A stretch of DNA of 64,000 nt from Enhygromyxa salina. Its GTDB lineage: Bacteria; Myxococcota_A; Polyangia; Nannocystales; Nannocystaceae. The stretch spans positions 1 to 64,000 of the forward strand of contig NZ_PVNK01000166.1 of NCBI RefSeq assembly GCF_002994615.1, given 5' to 3'. Shown here piece by piece: positions 55,718-63,734 of this stretch. A program made the position numbers and the translations under genes. Under the pieces are notes generated by a model. That model worked only from the letters and a program-made list of their open reading frames with translations. It was not told where the DNA came from and ran no database searches. Numbering within the stretch: position 1 is the first letter of the stretch; every line of letters begins with the position of its first letter.

Positions 55718-55909
55718 TCAGCTGTTTCGACTCTTGAGCACCTTGGACAGAGTGACAACGTCCAGGATGCCACGCTCGACCATGGAACTGGCCGATTGGT
55801 TGTAGTCGCCACTGTTTTGGTTGTGGTTGCCTCCCCCCGACTGGGTGTAGCCGCCGTCTCGATCTGCTGTGGAAATGGTTTGGAGTTCGTCTTTCCTGCC
55901 GGCAGCCAT
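55718..55909 (-). CDS. RiPP precursor peptide with three aromatic-X-Gln units
   Basis: The product has 63 residues, first gene of the operon. The ATG at 55909 was chosen. A GTG 14 codons upstream lies inside the likely promoter. Residues 1-17 form a short polar leader. Residues 18-42 are the probable core, rich in Gly, Asn, Gln and Ser with three units of one pattern: Y21-T-Q, H29-N-Q and Y36-N-Q, each after a Gly-containing turn and followed by Ser or Asn. Residues 43-61 (MVERGILDVVTLSKVLKSR) form an amphipathic helix after the core. Size, position and repeats fit a substrate for the SPASM enzyme. The processed product is inferred. Confidence 0.75.
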   Translation of the reverse strand: MAAGRKDELQTISTADRDGGYTQSGGGNHNQNSGDYNQSASSMVERGILDVVTLSKVLKSRNS

Positions 55910-55929
55910 GCGTGTCTTTCTCAGGCTAG

Positions 55930-55959
55930 AGTTTGCACGGGGTTTGCGCACCCTGTCAA
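55930..55959 (-). promoter_or_regulatory. Possible promoter of the RiPP operon
   Basis: A perfect TTGACA (-35) lies on the minus strand at 55959-55954. With 18 bases spacing a weak -10 candidate (CAAACT) lies at 55935-55930, about 20 bases above the precursor ATG. Two near-copies of GTTTGC stand in the spacer region and might be an operator. The -35 is unusually good for this genome, and the -10 is poor. Confidence 0.35.
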
Positions 55960-56158
55960 GAGGTCCTTCGCGTTATGCGGGGGTGTGGCACTGTTGCGGT
56001 CGAAGTCATGATGGAGCGTACGGCGCCGTGCCCGGCGGCTTGGATGCCTCACCCAGGCCGTCGTGCCCGGTCGGAGGTCGGGGCGGGCTCCTGCCAGCAC
56101 CACCCGCACGCGGTGGTGATCGTGTTAGGGTCGCCATTCCTCGCTGAGGAGGTATTTC

Positions 56159-57643
56159 ATGGCTGCATCCAATCGTCCCTTCATGTTCTCCTTGATCCCG
56201 CTGCTGTGCCTGACCGCCTGCCCCAACGATGGCGGCGCGGGTGGTTTCACGGCGGGTCTCGACACCAACAGCGCTGAAACGGGCAGCGCTGATGCGGGCA
56301 GCAACAGCGACGGCGATGCCGATACCGGCGACGGCGATGGCGATGGCGATGGCGATGGCGATGGCGATGGCGATGGTGACCCCGGCGACGGTGATGGCGA
56401 CGCCGACACCGGCAACACGAAGTTCGACCTCGCGCCGGTCGGCGACGCCGGTGGGGGGCAAGGCGGCTTCGGACCCGGCTCGTGCCGCTCATCCGAGACC
56501 TACGGGGCATCCGGCAATTTCCCCGCGTTCGAAGACCCTGCCTATGCAGACTTCCTCGACCGGACCGTAGCGATCGTCACGCACAACAACTGGGACGGGC
56601 CGCCCAACAATTTCTCGCTGACGATCGTCGACATCTCGGGCGACCCGCCGCCGCCCAACATGAACTACCTCGCGCCGCTCTACCACCGACCCGAGTGGAC
56701 GCTGACCGGGGCGCTCGGCAAGAACTTCGGACTCACGCTCGACTCGTACGGCAACATCTACCTCGCGGCCACGACGGTGTGGGGCGCCAACCCGACGCCC
56801 GACGAGATCAAGCGGATCGACGGCGTCACCGGTGAGATCACGGTCTTTGCGACCTTGCCCAACAGCGGTCCCGCGTTCGGCAACATCAACTACGACTGCG
56901 TCAGCGAGAGCTTCTACGTGTCCAACCACGAAGACGGCCGCATCTACCAGATCGACATGGACGGCGACATCGTCAGCACCTACAAGCACTCGACCGGCGA
57001 CGTGACGATCGGCCCCGCCAATGACCCCGGTGAGCCCGACGGCCAATTCGTGCCGCGGGGCGAACGCCCCTGGGCGGTCCAGTCCCACGCCGGCCGGCTG
57101 TATTACAGCATCTGGGGCAACTCAAACGACCACTCGGTCTGGTCGGTCGCCTACGAAGGCGACGACGGCATCATCGATCCTGGGACCGCGAAGATGGAGT
57201 TCATGAGCCCGGGCTCACAGCCGGTCTCGGACCTCAGCTTCGCCCACTCCGGCTGGATGCTCATCGCCCAACGAACGATGAGCGGCGACATGCAGACCGG
57301 CGCACACCAGTCGACGACCTTCGAGTACGACTATCAAGATGGCGAGTGGGTCTCGCAAGGCACCACCTACATCGTCGGCGAACTGTTGCCCTATAGCGCG
57401 ACGGGCGGGGTCGATCACGACTTCGTCGACAACGGCTATGTGTGGATGACGGGCGACGCACTCGACTTCTACACGCCCGACGTCGTTTACGGTCTACAGG
57501 GCACCCCCTATGGCGGTGGCGGCATCGAGGTCAGCACCATCATCGACCTCGATCACGAGGTCGCGCAGCAGGACAAGACGGTCTACGGCGACGTTGAGCT
57601 GCCGATCCCCGGCGACGTCAGCCCGGTTCCGCCACCCGGCTGA
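56159..57643 (+). CDS. Secreted lipoprotein with Asp-Gly repeat stalk and propeller-like domain
   Basis: The product has 494 residues with signal peptide ending LLCLTAC. A stalk of about 70 residues contains (DG)n encoded by 6-bp GATGGC repeats (near 56330-56380). The C-terminal 380 residues have repeated beta motifs with Asn/Asp/Gly turns (NFGLTLDSYGNIYLAATTVWG, ESFYVSNHEDGRIYQIDMDG, GRLYYSIWGNSNDHSVWSV), suggesting a propeller. The function is unknown. It is divergent from the RiPP operon across 249 bases and convergent with the EF-hand gene. Confidence 0.75.
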   Translation: MAASNRPFMFSLIPLLCLTACPNDGGAGGFTAGLDTNSAETGSADAGSNSDGDADTGDGDGDGDGDGDGDGDGDPGDGDGDADTGNTKFDLAPVGDAGGGQGGFGPGSCRSSETYGASGNFPAFEDPAYADFLDRTVAIVTHNNWDGPPNNFSLTIVDISGDPPPPNMNYLAPLYHRPEWTLTGALGKNFGLTLDSYGNIYLAATTVWGANPTPDEIKRIDGVTGEITVFATLPNSGPAFGNINYDCVSESFYVSNHEDGRIYQIDMDGDIVSTYKHSTGDVTIGPANDPGEPDGQFVPRGERPWAVQSHAGRLYYSIWGNSNDHSVWSVAYEGDDGIIDPGTAKMEFMSPGSQPVSDLSFAHSGWMLIAQRTMSGDMQTGAHQSTTFEYDYQDGEWVSQGTTYIVGELLPYSATGGVDHDFVDNGYVWMTGDALDFYTPDVVYGLQGTPYGGGGIEVSTIIDLDHEVAQQDKTVYGDVELPIPGDVSPVPPPG

Positions 57644-57729
57644 CTCGAGCGGACCCCCAAGCTCAGCCCTTCGCAGCTGGGACGGCGCGCTCGCGTTGGC
57701 CGGATCTGGATCGACCTACAGACCGAGGG

Positions 57730-57762
57730 GCGCCCGGGTCCACCGTGTTGGAACCCGGGCGC
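57730..57762. terminator. Strong bidirectional hairpin between convergent genes
   Basis: The left arm GCGCCCGGGTCCA (57730-57742) pairs with TGGAACCCGGGCGC (57749-57762), leaving one bulged base and a 6-base loop. It sits between the stops of the Asp-Gly lipoprotein gene (57643) and the EF-hand gene (57791) and could serve both. There is no T-run. Confidence 0.55.
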
Positions 57763-57790
57763 TGAAGGACGCGCGACGCGAAGAGGCGTC

Positions 57791-58360
57791 TTACGCGGGG
57801 TCGCCAGACTCGCCGGTCACGAGCACGTTGCCCGGATCGGATGGGTCATTGCTCATCACCCACTGGGAGTAGAGCTCCTCGAGCTCGTCGATCTCGAGCC
57901 GCCCGGTGCCGCGAAGGTCCAGCCGCTTGAAGGCCGCCGAGGCGTCGACCGTGGCCCCGAGCGCGCGCAGCCACAGCTCGTACTCGGCGAGGGAGATCGA
58001 TCCGTCGCCGTCGAGGTCGAGCACGCGGTGGAAGCCGTGGACCACGTTCATCGCCCAGGCGGGCACCTTGCCCAGTCGGCCGATCTCGTCGTTCACCTGA
58101 GCGTAGAACTGCTGCCACTCCTGGCGATCGACCTGGCCGTTACCGTCGGTGTCGACTCGCTGGCTTAGCTCGGTCCAGAAGGTCTGCATGGCCGCGAGGA
58201 GGCTTTTGTAGCCGGCGTGCTCGTCGGTCCAGCCGCGGTCGTCGCGGATGAAGCGGGCGGTCTGGGCGAAGTCGTTCCAGTCGATGGTGCCGCTCTTGTC
58301 GGTGTCGAGGAGTTGGAAGTAGCGCTCGTATTTGTTCAGTTGATAGGTCGTTGGGGTCAT
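57791..58360 (-). CDS. Four-EF-hand calcium-binding protein (calerythrin-like)
   Basis: The product has 189 residues, cytosolic. EF-hand loops start at D19 (DTDKSGTIDWND), D70 (DTDGNGQVDRQE), D115 (DLDGDGSISLAE) and D148 (DLRGTGRLEIDE). The first three have good coordinating residues. The fourth has Arg-Gly-Thr-Gly and probably binds weakly or not at all. Length and spacing match prokaryotic calerythrin-type sarcoplasmic calcium-binding proteins. Its ATG overlaps the stop of the FAAL multidomain gene (ATGA), so the calcium protein is made with that enzyme. Confidence 0.9.
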   Translation of the reverse strand: MTPTTYQLNKYERYFQLLDTDKSGTIDWNDFAQTARFIRDDRGWTDEHAGYKSLLAAMQTFWTELSQRVDTDGNGQVDRQEWQQFYAQVNDEIGRLGKVPAWAMNVVHGFHRVLDLDGDGSISLAEYELWLRALGATVDASAAFKRLDLRGTGRLEIDELEELYSQWVMSNDPSDPGNVLVTGESGDPA

Positions 58361-61300
58361 GATGGGTTGCCTTTCGGGAGGACCGGCAGCTTGCCGGTCT
58401 GCTGCAGCCAGTCGAGCCACAGATCGAAGAGATCAGCCGCGCGCGCGCAGCGGATCTCGGGGGAGCGAAGGAACGCGCCGGTGGTCCGCTCGGCCAGGAG
58501 GCGAGGGGTCTTCGTCCAGGCGGGGTAGCCGCCGACGATCCGGTCGAGCGGGAAGCTCTCGTAGCAGGGGCGCATCGCGACCAGCGGCTCGACCGAGGAG
58601 CTGCGGACCCGCTCGAGCCAGCGCTCCGCAGGCTCGAGGGTGATGGGGTGGCCGCGCGCGATCAGGCGGGCCACCACCTCCGGCCAGGGGATCGGCTCCG
58701 GGTTGGCGAGGTGGAAGCTGCGCCCCACCGCGCGCGGCTGCCGGGCCAGGTCGGCGATGACCTCGGCCACGTAGTCAACGGGGACCATGTCGAGCACCAC
58801 CTCCACGTCCGGGGCCCAGCCGAGCTGCACGCAGCCGGCGATCGACGCGGCGATGATGTCTGACGCCGACCAGGCCCCGGTGTCGCTGGCCCCGGCGATG
58901 TAGGGCATCCGATACACGACCACCGGAAGCCCGCGCGCCTGTGCGGCCTGCACCAGCTGATCGGCGACCCACTTCGCCTGGATGTAGCCGAGCTGGAAGC
59001 CGCGCCGGCGTAGGTAGGGGGCATCGATCACCTCGCGGCTGTGCTCGTGGACGGGGCCTCCGTCGAAGCCGCCGTAGCCCTCGATCTGGGCGAGGGCGCC
59101 CAGGCTGGAGATGTGGTGGACCACCTTGGGCCGCCCCGCGGCGGCGAAGCGGAGCACGTCCCGCGTGCCGTCGACCACGGCGGGGACGAGGCGGTCGTAG
59201 GGGAGCACCCAGCTCACCGGCGCGGCGGCGTGGACGACCGCGTCGGTGCGCTCCGCCAGGCCGCGCCAGGTCGCCTCGTCCAGGCCCATCGAGGGGCGGG
59301 TCAGGTCACCGGGGATCACCTCCACGCCGTCCAGCAGCTCCTCGGCGGGGAGGCGGTAGCGGAGCAGGTTCTGCTTGATCCGCTCGCGCCCGGCGGCCGG
59401 ATCCCCGTCCGGGGCGCGGACCAGCAGCGCCAGCCGGGCTCGGGTGTGGTGGCGAAAGGCGCGGAGGAGGAAGGCGCCGAGGAAGCCGGTGGCGCCGGTG
59501 AGGAAGACCTGCTCGGGGCAAGCGATCGCCGCGTCCTGGACCGGCGTGGGGAGCGGGCGGATGTCGTCGGGGAGCCGCGCGTCGGCGATCAGCCGGGAAG
59601 GCTCGATCCGCACGGCCCCGGTGTCACCGCCGAAGACGAGCCGCTCGTAGAGCCGTCCCGGCGGCTCGACGGGCTCTTCGCTCGCGTCGGGAGCGGGCTC
59701 ACCGGGCTTCGCCTGGGCCCCCTGTGCACGCCCGCAGCGGACGGCGGTCAGCGGGACCGTGGTCGGGGAGAGGGCGAGCGCGCGCGCGCAGCGGCCCAGG
59801 TCCGCGCGGGGAAGGAGGGTGAGCTGGAGCCCGTGCTCTGCGGCCGCGACGCCCAGCGCCTGGAGCAGCGCGCCCGCCTGCAGCGTGGCCAGGCGGTCCC
59901 CGGAGGCGCCAAAGATCGGCGCGATCGCCTCTCGCTCGGCGGCCAGCACCAGGGTGCAGGCACCTGGCTCGCCTGACCCAAAGGCGTCTCGCTCAGCCGC
60001 GTCCAGGGCGGCTTCGGGGGTCAGCTCGAGCAGCGAGTGGTAGACGGGGTGGTGGTAGTAGGTGCCTGGCTCGAGCCCCTCGACCCCCTTTGGCTCCGCG
60101 CGGCAGTAGGCCTGGACGGCGTGTAGCCCCTCGACATCCGGGGTGCGATAGGCCGGCGCGCCGCCTTGGACGGCCTGGCGAAGGGTGGCGAGGAGCCCCC
60201 CGAGCTGGTCCAGCGAGATCGTCCCGGGGGCGATGCGTCCGCGCCAGACGGCGAGCTGCGAGCGGGTGGGGAGCGGTCCGGGGAGCCGCCGCGAGCGGCG
60301 TGCGTCGTCGCCGGTACGGATGCCGCGCTGGAGCTGGGCGAAGCCCGGGTCGGCGGGGCGGCTCGGCTCGGCGGGCGCGTCCGAGCTGCCCGCCTGGAGC
60401 CTGCGCCAGCGCTCATACTGCGTGACCAGTGCTCGAACGCTAGGCTGCGCGAGGAGCTCCCGCGCGGGAGGCGTGAAGCCGTAGGTCTTCTTCAGCGCGG
60501 CCGTCAGCTCGACCAGCGTCAGCGAGTCGAGCCCGAGGGCGAGGAGGTCGTCGTCAGGGCCCGGCGGCGGCTTCTCCAGCAAGCGCCCGATCAGCTCCGC
60601 GAACGCGCCGAAGAGCCCCTGCTGCGCGCCGCTCCCTTCGCGGTCGGGCGTCGAGGAGTTGGCGATCTCGCTCGCCGCGCGCTCCGGCGCGACCATCCCG
60701 ACCATCCCGGCCGCGCTGGTCTCCAGGACCGAGAGCTTCTCCGCCAGGAACAGGCGCCGCGCCTCCGCCCGCCGGATCTTCCCGCTCGAGGTCTTCGGCA
60801 TCGTCCGCGCCGCGATGGCCACGAAGGCGTGCACCAGGACATCGTGCCGAAGCGCGATGGCCTCTCGCACGGCCGGCCGCAACCCCGCCACGTCCCCGCG
60901 CGAGGGATCGACCTCCGCCACGATCACCAGCAGCTCCGTGTCCGGCCCGTCGATCGAGAAGGCCGCCACGCTCCCCGGGCGCACCGTCGGGTGCGCGTCT
61001 TGTACGGTCGCTTCGAGGTCGTGCGGGTGGTGGTTTTGTCCGCGGATGATGATCAGGTCCTTCACCCGCCCGGCGAAGAAGAGATCGTCCCCGTGGAAGA
61101 AGCCCAGGTCGCCGGTCCGCAGCATCGGTCCGGCGCCGTCCGTGGTTCGGGCGCCGAAGGTCTCCAGCGTCGCGTCGGGGCGGTTCCAGTAGCCGTCCGC
61201 GACCGCCGGCCCCTCGTACCAGAGCTCGCCGACGCGGCCCGGACTGCACGGGACGCGGGTCTCCGGGTCCACGATGTACATCCGCGACCCCGGCCCAGGC

Positions 61301-62433
61301 TGGCCCAGCGCGACAATCGGGACCCCGTCCGGGGCCACCACCACGCGCCCCTCACGTAGGGCCGCCGCATCGAAGCGCTCCACCCTTGGCGGCCGGCCCC
61401 AAAAGTGGACGCTCAGCTTCACCGACGCCTCCGCCATCCCGAAGGACGGCATCAGGGCTTCGGGCCGCAGCCCCTGCTCGCCGAACACGGCGAGGAAGCG
61501 CTGCAGCGTCGCCTCTCGCACCGGCTCCGCTGCGTTCATCGCCGAGCGCAGGCAGGAGAGGTCGAACTGCCCGTCGCGGGCCGGGTCGTAGCGGCGCAGC
61601 ACCAGCTCATAGGCGAAATTCGGCGCCGCCGTGTGCGTGGCTCGAACTCGATCGATCGCGCGTAACCAACGCACTGGCCGCTCGATGAACGCGGCGGGCG
61701 TCATCCCCCAGGTGGAGAAGCCGAGGAAGATGCCGCCCAGGAGCGCGTAGATGAGCCCCATGTCGTGGTAGTGCGGCAGCCAGGTGACCTGCGACGAGTC
61801 CGGGCCCATCCCCACCGACCAGGCGGTGTCGCGCACCGTGTGTTCGAGCTGCCTGTGCGTCACCCGCACGCCCTTGGGCACGCCGGTGCTCCCCGACGTG
61901 TACTGCACCAGCGCCAGGTCGTCCGGCGACGGCAGCTCCGTGCAGGGAGCGGCCCCCTGAGCGTCGGATAGCTCCAACATCTGGATCGCCGGGTCCAGCG
62001 CGGTCTCCAGCGCGCGGTGCAGCTGTGGCCCGATCAGCATCGCGGCGGCCCCACAGTCGCCGGCGATGGCGGTGAGCCGCGGCAGCGTCCGCTCCGGACG
62101 CGAGGGATCGAGGGTGGTCGCCGGCACCGGCACCACGCCACCCGCCACGCAGCCAAGGAAGGCCTGGAGGAAGTCGAAGCCGTCGGCGTACTGGAGCAGC
62201 ACCCGCTCACCGCGCAACCCGAGCGCGCGCAGGTGGCCACCCAGGCGCAGCGCCACGTCTGCGAGGTCGGCGAAGGTGATGCGCCGCCCGTCGCCCTCAT
62301 CCCCGTCGAGCCAGGTCAGCGCCGTCCGATCCGGCTGCTCGCGCGCGTGGGCGAGCAACGCGTGCAGCACCGTCGGGGCGCCGATGGGTGGAAACGGGCC
62401 AGGGTGGGTGTGGGCCGGTTCGTATGTGAGCAT
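58357..62433 (-). CDS. FAAL-ACP-SagB/nitroreductase-thioester reductase multidomain enzyme
   Basis: The product has 1358 residues started at MLTYEPAHTH. Domains: fatty acyl-AMP ligase about 20-575 (YTSGSTGVPKGV 178-189, HYHDMGLIYALLGG, FGMAEASV, RTGDLGFF, final PKTSSGKIRR lysine); acyl carrier domain about 605-680 with phosphopantetheine Ser637 in LGLDSLTL; SagB-type nitroreductase-fold domain about 705-905 (RGRIAPGTISLDQLGGLLATL, GLEPGTYYHHPVYHSLLEL); NAD(P)-dependent thioester reductase about 970-1358 (TGATGFLG 979-986, Y1150-x-x-x-K1154). A fatty acid is activated, held on the carrier, probably oxidised or desaturated by the flavin domain, and released as an aldehyde or alcohol. There is no condensation or ketosynthase domain. 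Confidence 0.9.
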   Translation of the reverse strand: MLTYEPAHTHPGPFPPIGAPTVLHALLAHAREQPDRTALTWLDGDEGDGRRITFADLADVALRLGGHLRALGLRGERVLLQYADGFDFLQAFLGCVAGGVVPVPATTLDPSRPERTLPRLTAIAGDCGAAAMLIGPQLHRALETALDPAIQMLELSDAQGAAPCTELPSPDDLALVQYTSGSTGVPKGVRVTHRQLEHTVRDTAWSVGMGPDSSQVTWLPHYHDMGLIYALLGGIFLGFSTWGMTPAAFIERPVRWLRAIDRVRATHTAAPNFAYELVLRRYDPARDGQFDLSCLRSAMNAAEPVREATLQRFLAVFGEQGLRPEALMPSFGMAEASVKLSVHFWGRPPRVERFDAAALREGRVVVAPDGVPIVALGQPGPGSRMYIVDPETRVPCSPGRVGELWYEGPAVADGYWNRPDATLETFGARTTDGAGPMLRTGDLGFFHGDDLFFAGRVKDLIIIRGQNHHPHDLEATVQDAHPTVRPGSVAAFSIDGPDTELLVIVAEVDPSRGDVAGLRPAVREAIALRHDVLVHAFVAIAARTMPKTSSGKIRRAEARRLFLAEKLSVLETSAAGMVGMVAPERAASEIANSSTPDREGSGAQQGLFGAFAELIGRLLEKPPPGPDDDLLALGLDSLTLVELTAALKKTYGFTPPARELLAQPSVRALVTQYERWRRLQAGSSDAPAEPSRPADPGFAQLQRGIRTGDDARRSRRLPGPLPTRSQLAVWRGRIAPGTISLDQLGGLLATLRQAVQGGAPAYRTPDVEGLHAVQAYCRAEPKGVEGLEPGTYYHHPVYHSLLELTPEAALDAAERDAFGSGEPGACTLVLAAEREAIAPIFGASGDRLATLQAGALLQALGVAAAEHGLQLTLLPRADLGRCARALALSPTTVPLTAVRCGRAQGAQAKPGEPAPDASEEPVEPPGRLYERLVFGGDTGAVRIEPSRLIADARLPDDIRPLPTPVQDAAIACPEQVFLTGATGFLGAFLLRAFRHHTRARLALLVRAPDGDPAAGRERIKQNLLRYRLPAEELLDGVEVIPGDLTRPSMGLDEATWRGLAERTDAVVHAAAPVSWVLPYDRLVPAVVDGTRDVLRFAAAGRPKVVHHISSLGALAQIEGYGGFDGGPVHEHSREVIDAPYLRRRGFQLGYIQAKWVADQLVQAAQARGLPVVVYRMPYIAGASDTGAWSASDIIAASIAGCVQLGWAPDVEVVLDMVPVDYVAEVIADLARQPRAVGRSFHLANPEPIPWPEVVARLIARGHPITLEPAERWLERVRSSSVEPLVAMRPCYESFPLDRIVGGYPAWTKTPRLLAERTTGAFLRSPEIRCARAADLFDLWLDWLQQTGKLPVLPKGNPS

Positions 62434-62635
62434 CGGTGAGGCAGGCTGCGGCCTCGTGAGCTGTGGAGAGCCCGCGGCCGCGGCCGCGGAACTTTGCACA
62501 ATTATGAGGGCGAGGGAAAGGCCGTCGCGCCGTCGCTTCGCCCTAGTTGGAGTTCGCGCGGTCGTCGTAGACCACGCAACGGCCGCGCGCACGAAGACAC
62601 GAACATGATGCAATCGTGGTCAGGCGCGCTCTCGC
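62434..62635. promoter_or_regulatory. Leader region of the FAAL operon
   Basis: These 202 bases separate the FAAL gene start from the stop of the upstream OB-fold lipoprotein on the same strand. The piece next to the FAAL start is less GC-rich (around 62500, TTTGCACAATTATGAG), as expected of a promoter. No exact boxes can be named. Confidence 0.3.
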
Positions 62636-63412
62636 TCAGGGAAGAACGACGAGGTCGGCCGCGTGACGGGGGGCGACCTCGTAGGTCTCTTCGTACTGCG
62701 CGACCAATCCCACGACCTCGACCGAGTCACCGATCGTCAACCCGGTCGTGTCGATGACTCCAACCTCGTCGACCAGGTGGATGAATACCTGGATTTCGCC
62801 CGAGCCGTCGTCGACATGGAGCTTGAGCCCATAGGGCGAATCGTCTTCCAGTTCTTGGCTCACGGTTCCGCTGATTTTGACCAGCAGCCCCTCGAGGTCT
62901 TCGTCGATGTCGCCGGTCGCCGCGTCCATGGGGGCGACCGTTTGTCCACCGTCGAACGAGACGATGTCCCCAGCGGTAGCCTCGATCACACGCAATTGGT
63001 TCATCTGCCCGAGCACACCCGTCACCTGCACGGTGGTGTCGAGCGGGAAATCCATGGCGTCGGAGGTCTTGATATAGATACCTCCGCTGGGGTCCTGGAT
63101 GGCGAATCCAAGCTCGCCCGTCGCAGAGTTGAAGGTCCCCGGCGCTACGGTTGTGTCGCCCTCGACGGTGACGGTCATGCCGTCGCTTTGCGCGCGCGCT
63201 TGCGCGATCGAGATCACTTCCGCGTCGCCCGAGGTCTCTTCGGTACCCGAGGTCTCTCCGGTACCCGAGGTCTCTTCGGTACCCGAGGTCCCCGAGGTGT
63301 CGTCGTCGGCAGCGCCGCCTGTACACGCGGTCGCGACGAGCACAAAGCCGCCAAGGATCGGAGCGAGAAAGCTAAAAAAGGGGGATGTCGGGCTTTGCTG
63401 AGAAATCCTCAT
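62636..63412 (-). CDS. Secreted OB-fold lipoprotein
   Basis: The product has 258 residues started at MRISQQSPTS. The signal peptide ends VLVATAC. A linker of Thr/Ser/Gly/Glu repeats (TSGTEETSGTGETSGTEE, 18-bp DNA repeats near 63230-63300) is followed by two OB-fold-like modules (GMTVTVEGDTTVAPGTF with IQDPSGGIYIKT, and LVKISGTV with VDDGSGEIQVFIH and DSVEVVGLVAQY). Such domains occur in secreted nucleases and nucleic-acid-binding proteins, but no nuclease motif is present. It is probably a binding module. Confidence 0.75.
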   Translation of the reverse strand: MRISQQSPTSPFFSFLAPILGGFVLVATACTGGAADDDTSGTSGTEETSGTGETSGTEETSGDAEVISIAQARAQSDGMTVTVEGDTTVAPGTFNSATGELGFAIQDPSGGIYIKTSDAMDFPLDTTVQVTGVLGQMNQLRVIEATAGDIVSFDGGQTVAPMDAATGDIDEDLEGLLVKISGTVSQELEDDSPYGLKLHVDDGSGEIQVFIHLVDEVGVIDTTGLTIGDSVEVVGLVAQYEETYEVAPRHAADLVVLP

Positions 63413-63493
63413 CCGGCCGGTGTATCCCTTTCGATCTTGGTCGACAAGTGTTTGCTGCCGAGCTCGTCGCCTCGCCTCTGATTGGGGCGATCC

Positions 63494-63568
63494 CACAGCA
63501 AGATGGTCTCCGAACTCTTCGCAGCGCGAGGGCGAAGCTCGACTTGCCTGCGCCGACCAGTCCGAGGA
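63494..63568 (-). pseudogene. P-loop NTPase fragment next to the palindromic element
   Basis: A minus-strand frame reads VLGLVGAGKSSFALALRR, containing a plausible Walker A (G-x-x-G-A-G-K-S), and ends without sense about 25 codons later. It begins exactly at the border of the palindromic element, so the element or a linked deletion removed the rest. It may instead be chance. Confidence 0.35.
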
Positions 63569-63734
63569 CGAGCAGCCCGTGGTGCAATGCATCGTGTCGC
63601 CTCGCTTGGTCTTTTCGCCGAGGGCTTTGTCGCCAAAACTTGCAGTACGCCCGGTACAGCGGCGTTTTGGCTTCGCGCCCTCGGCGAACATTCCGGCGCG
63701 AGGCGACACGATGCATTGCACCACGGGCTGCTAG
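63569..63734. mobile_element. 166-bp palindromic MITE-like element, copy 2 (inverted)
   Basis: Its reverse complement matches 24775-24940 from end to end. The right border has CTAG (63731-63734). The left border reads CGAG, one change from CTAG. Inner arms GCAGCCCGTGGTGCAATGCA and the inverted TGCATTGCACCACGGGCTGC pair perfectly. CTA at 63731-63733 is the complement of the UAG stop of the flanking TrkA-C gene. Confidence 0.85.
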
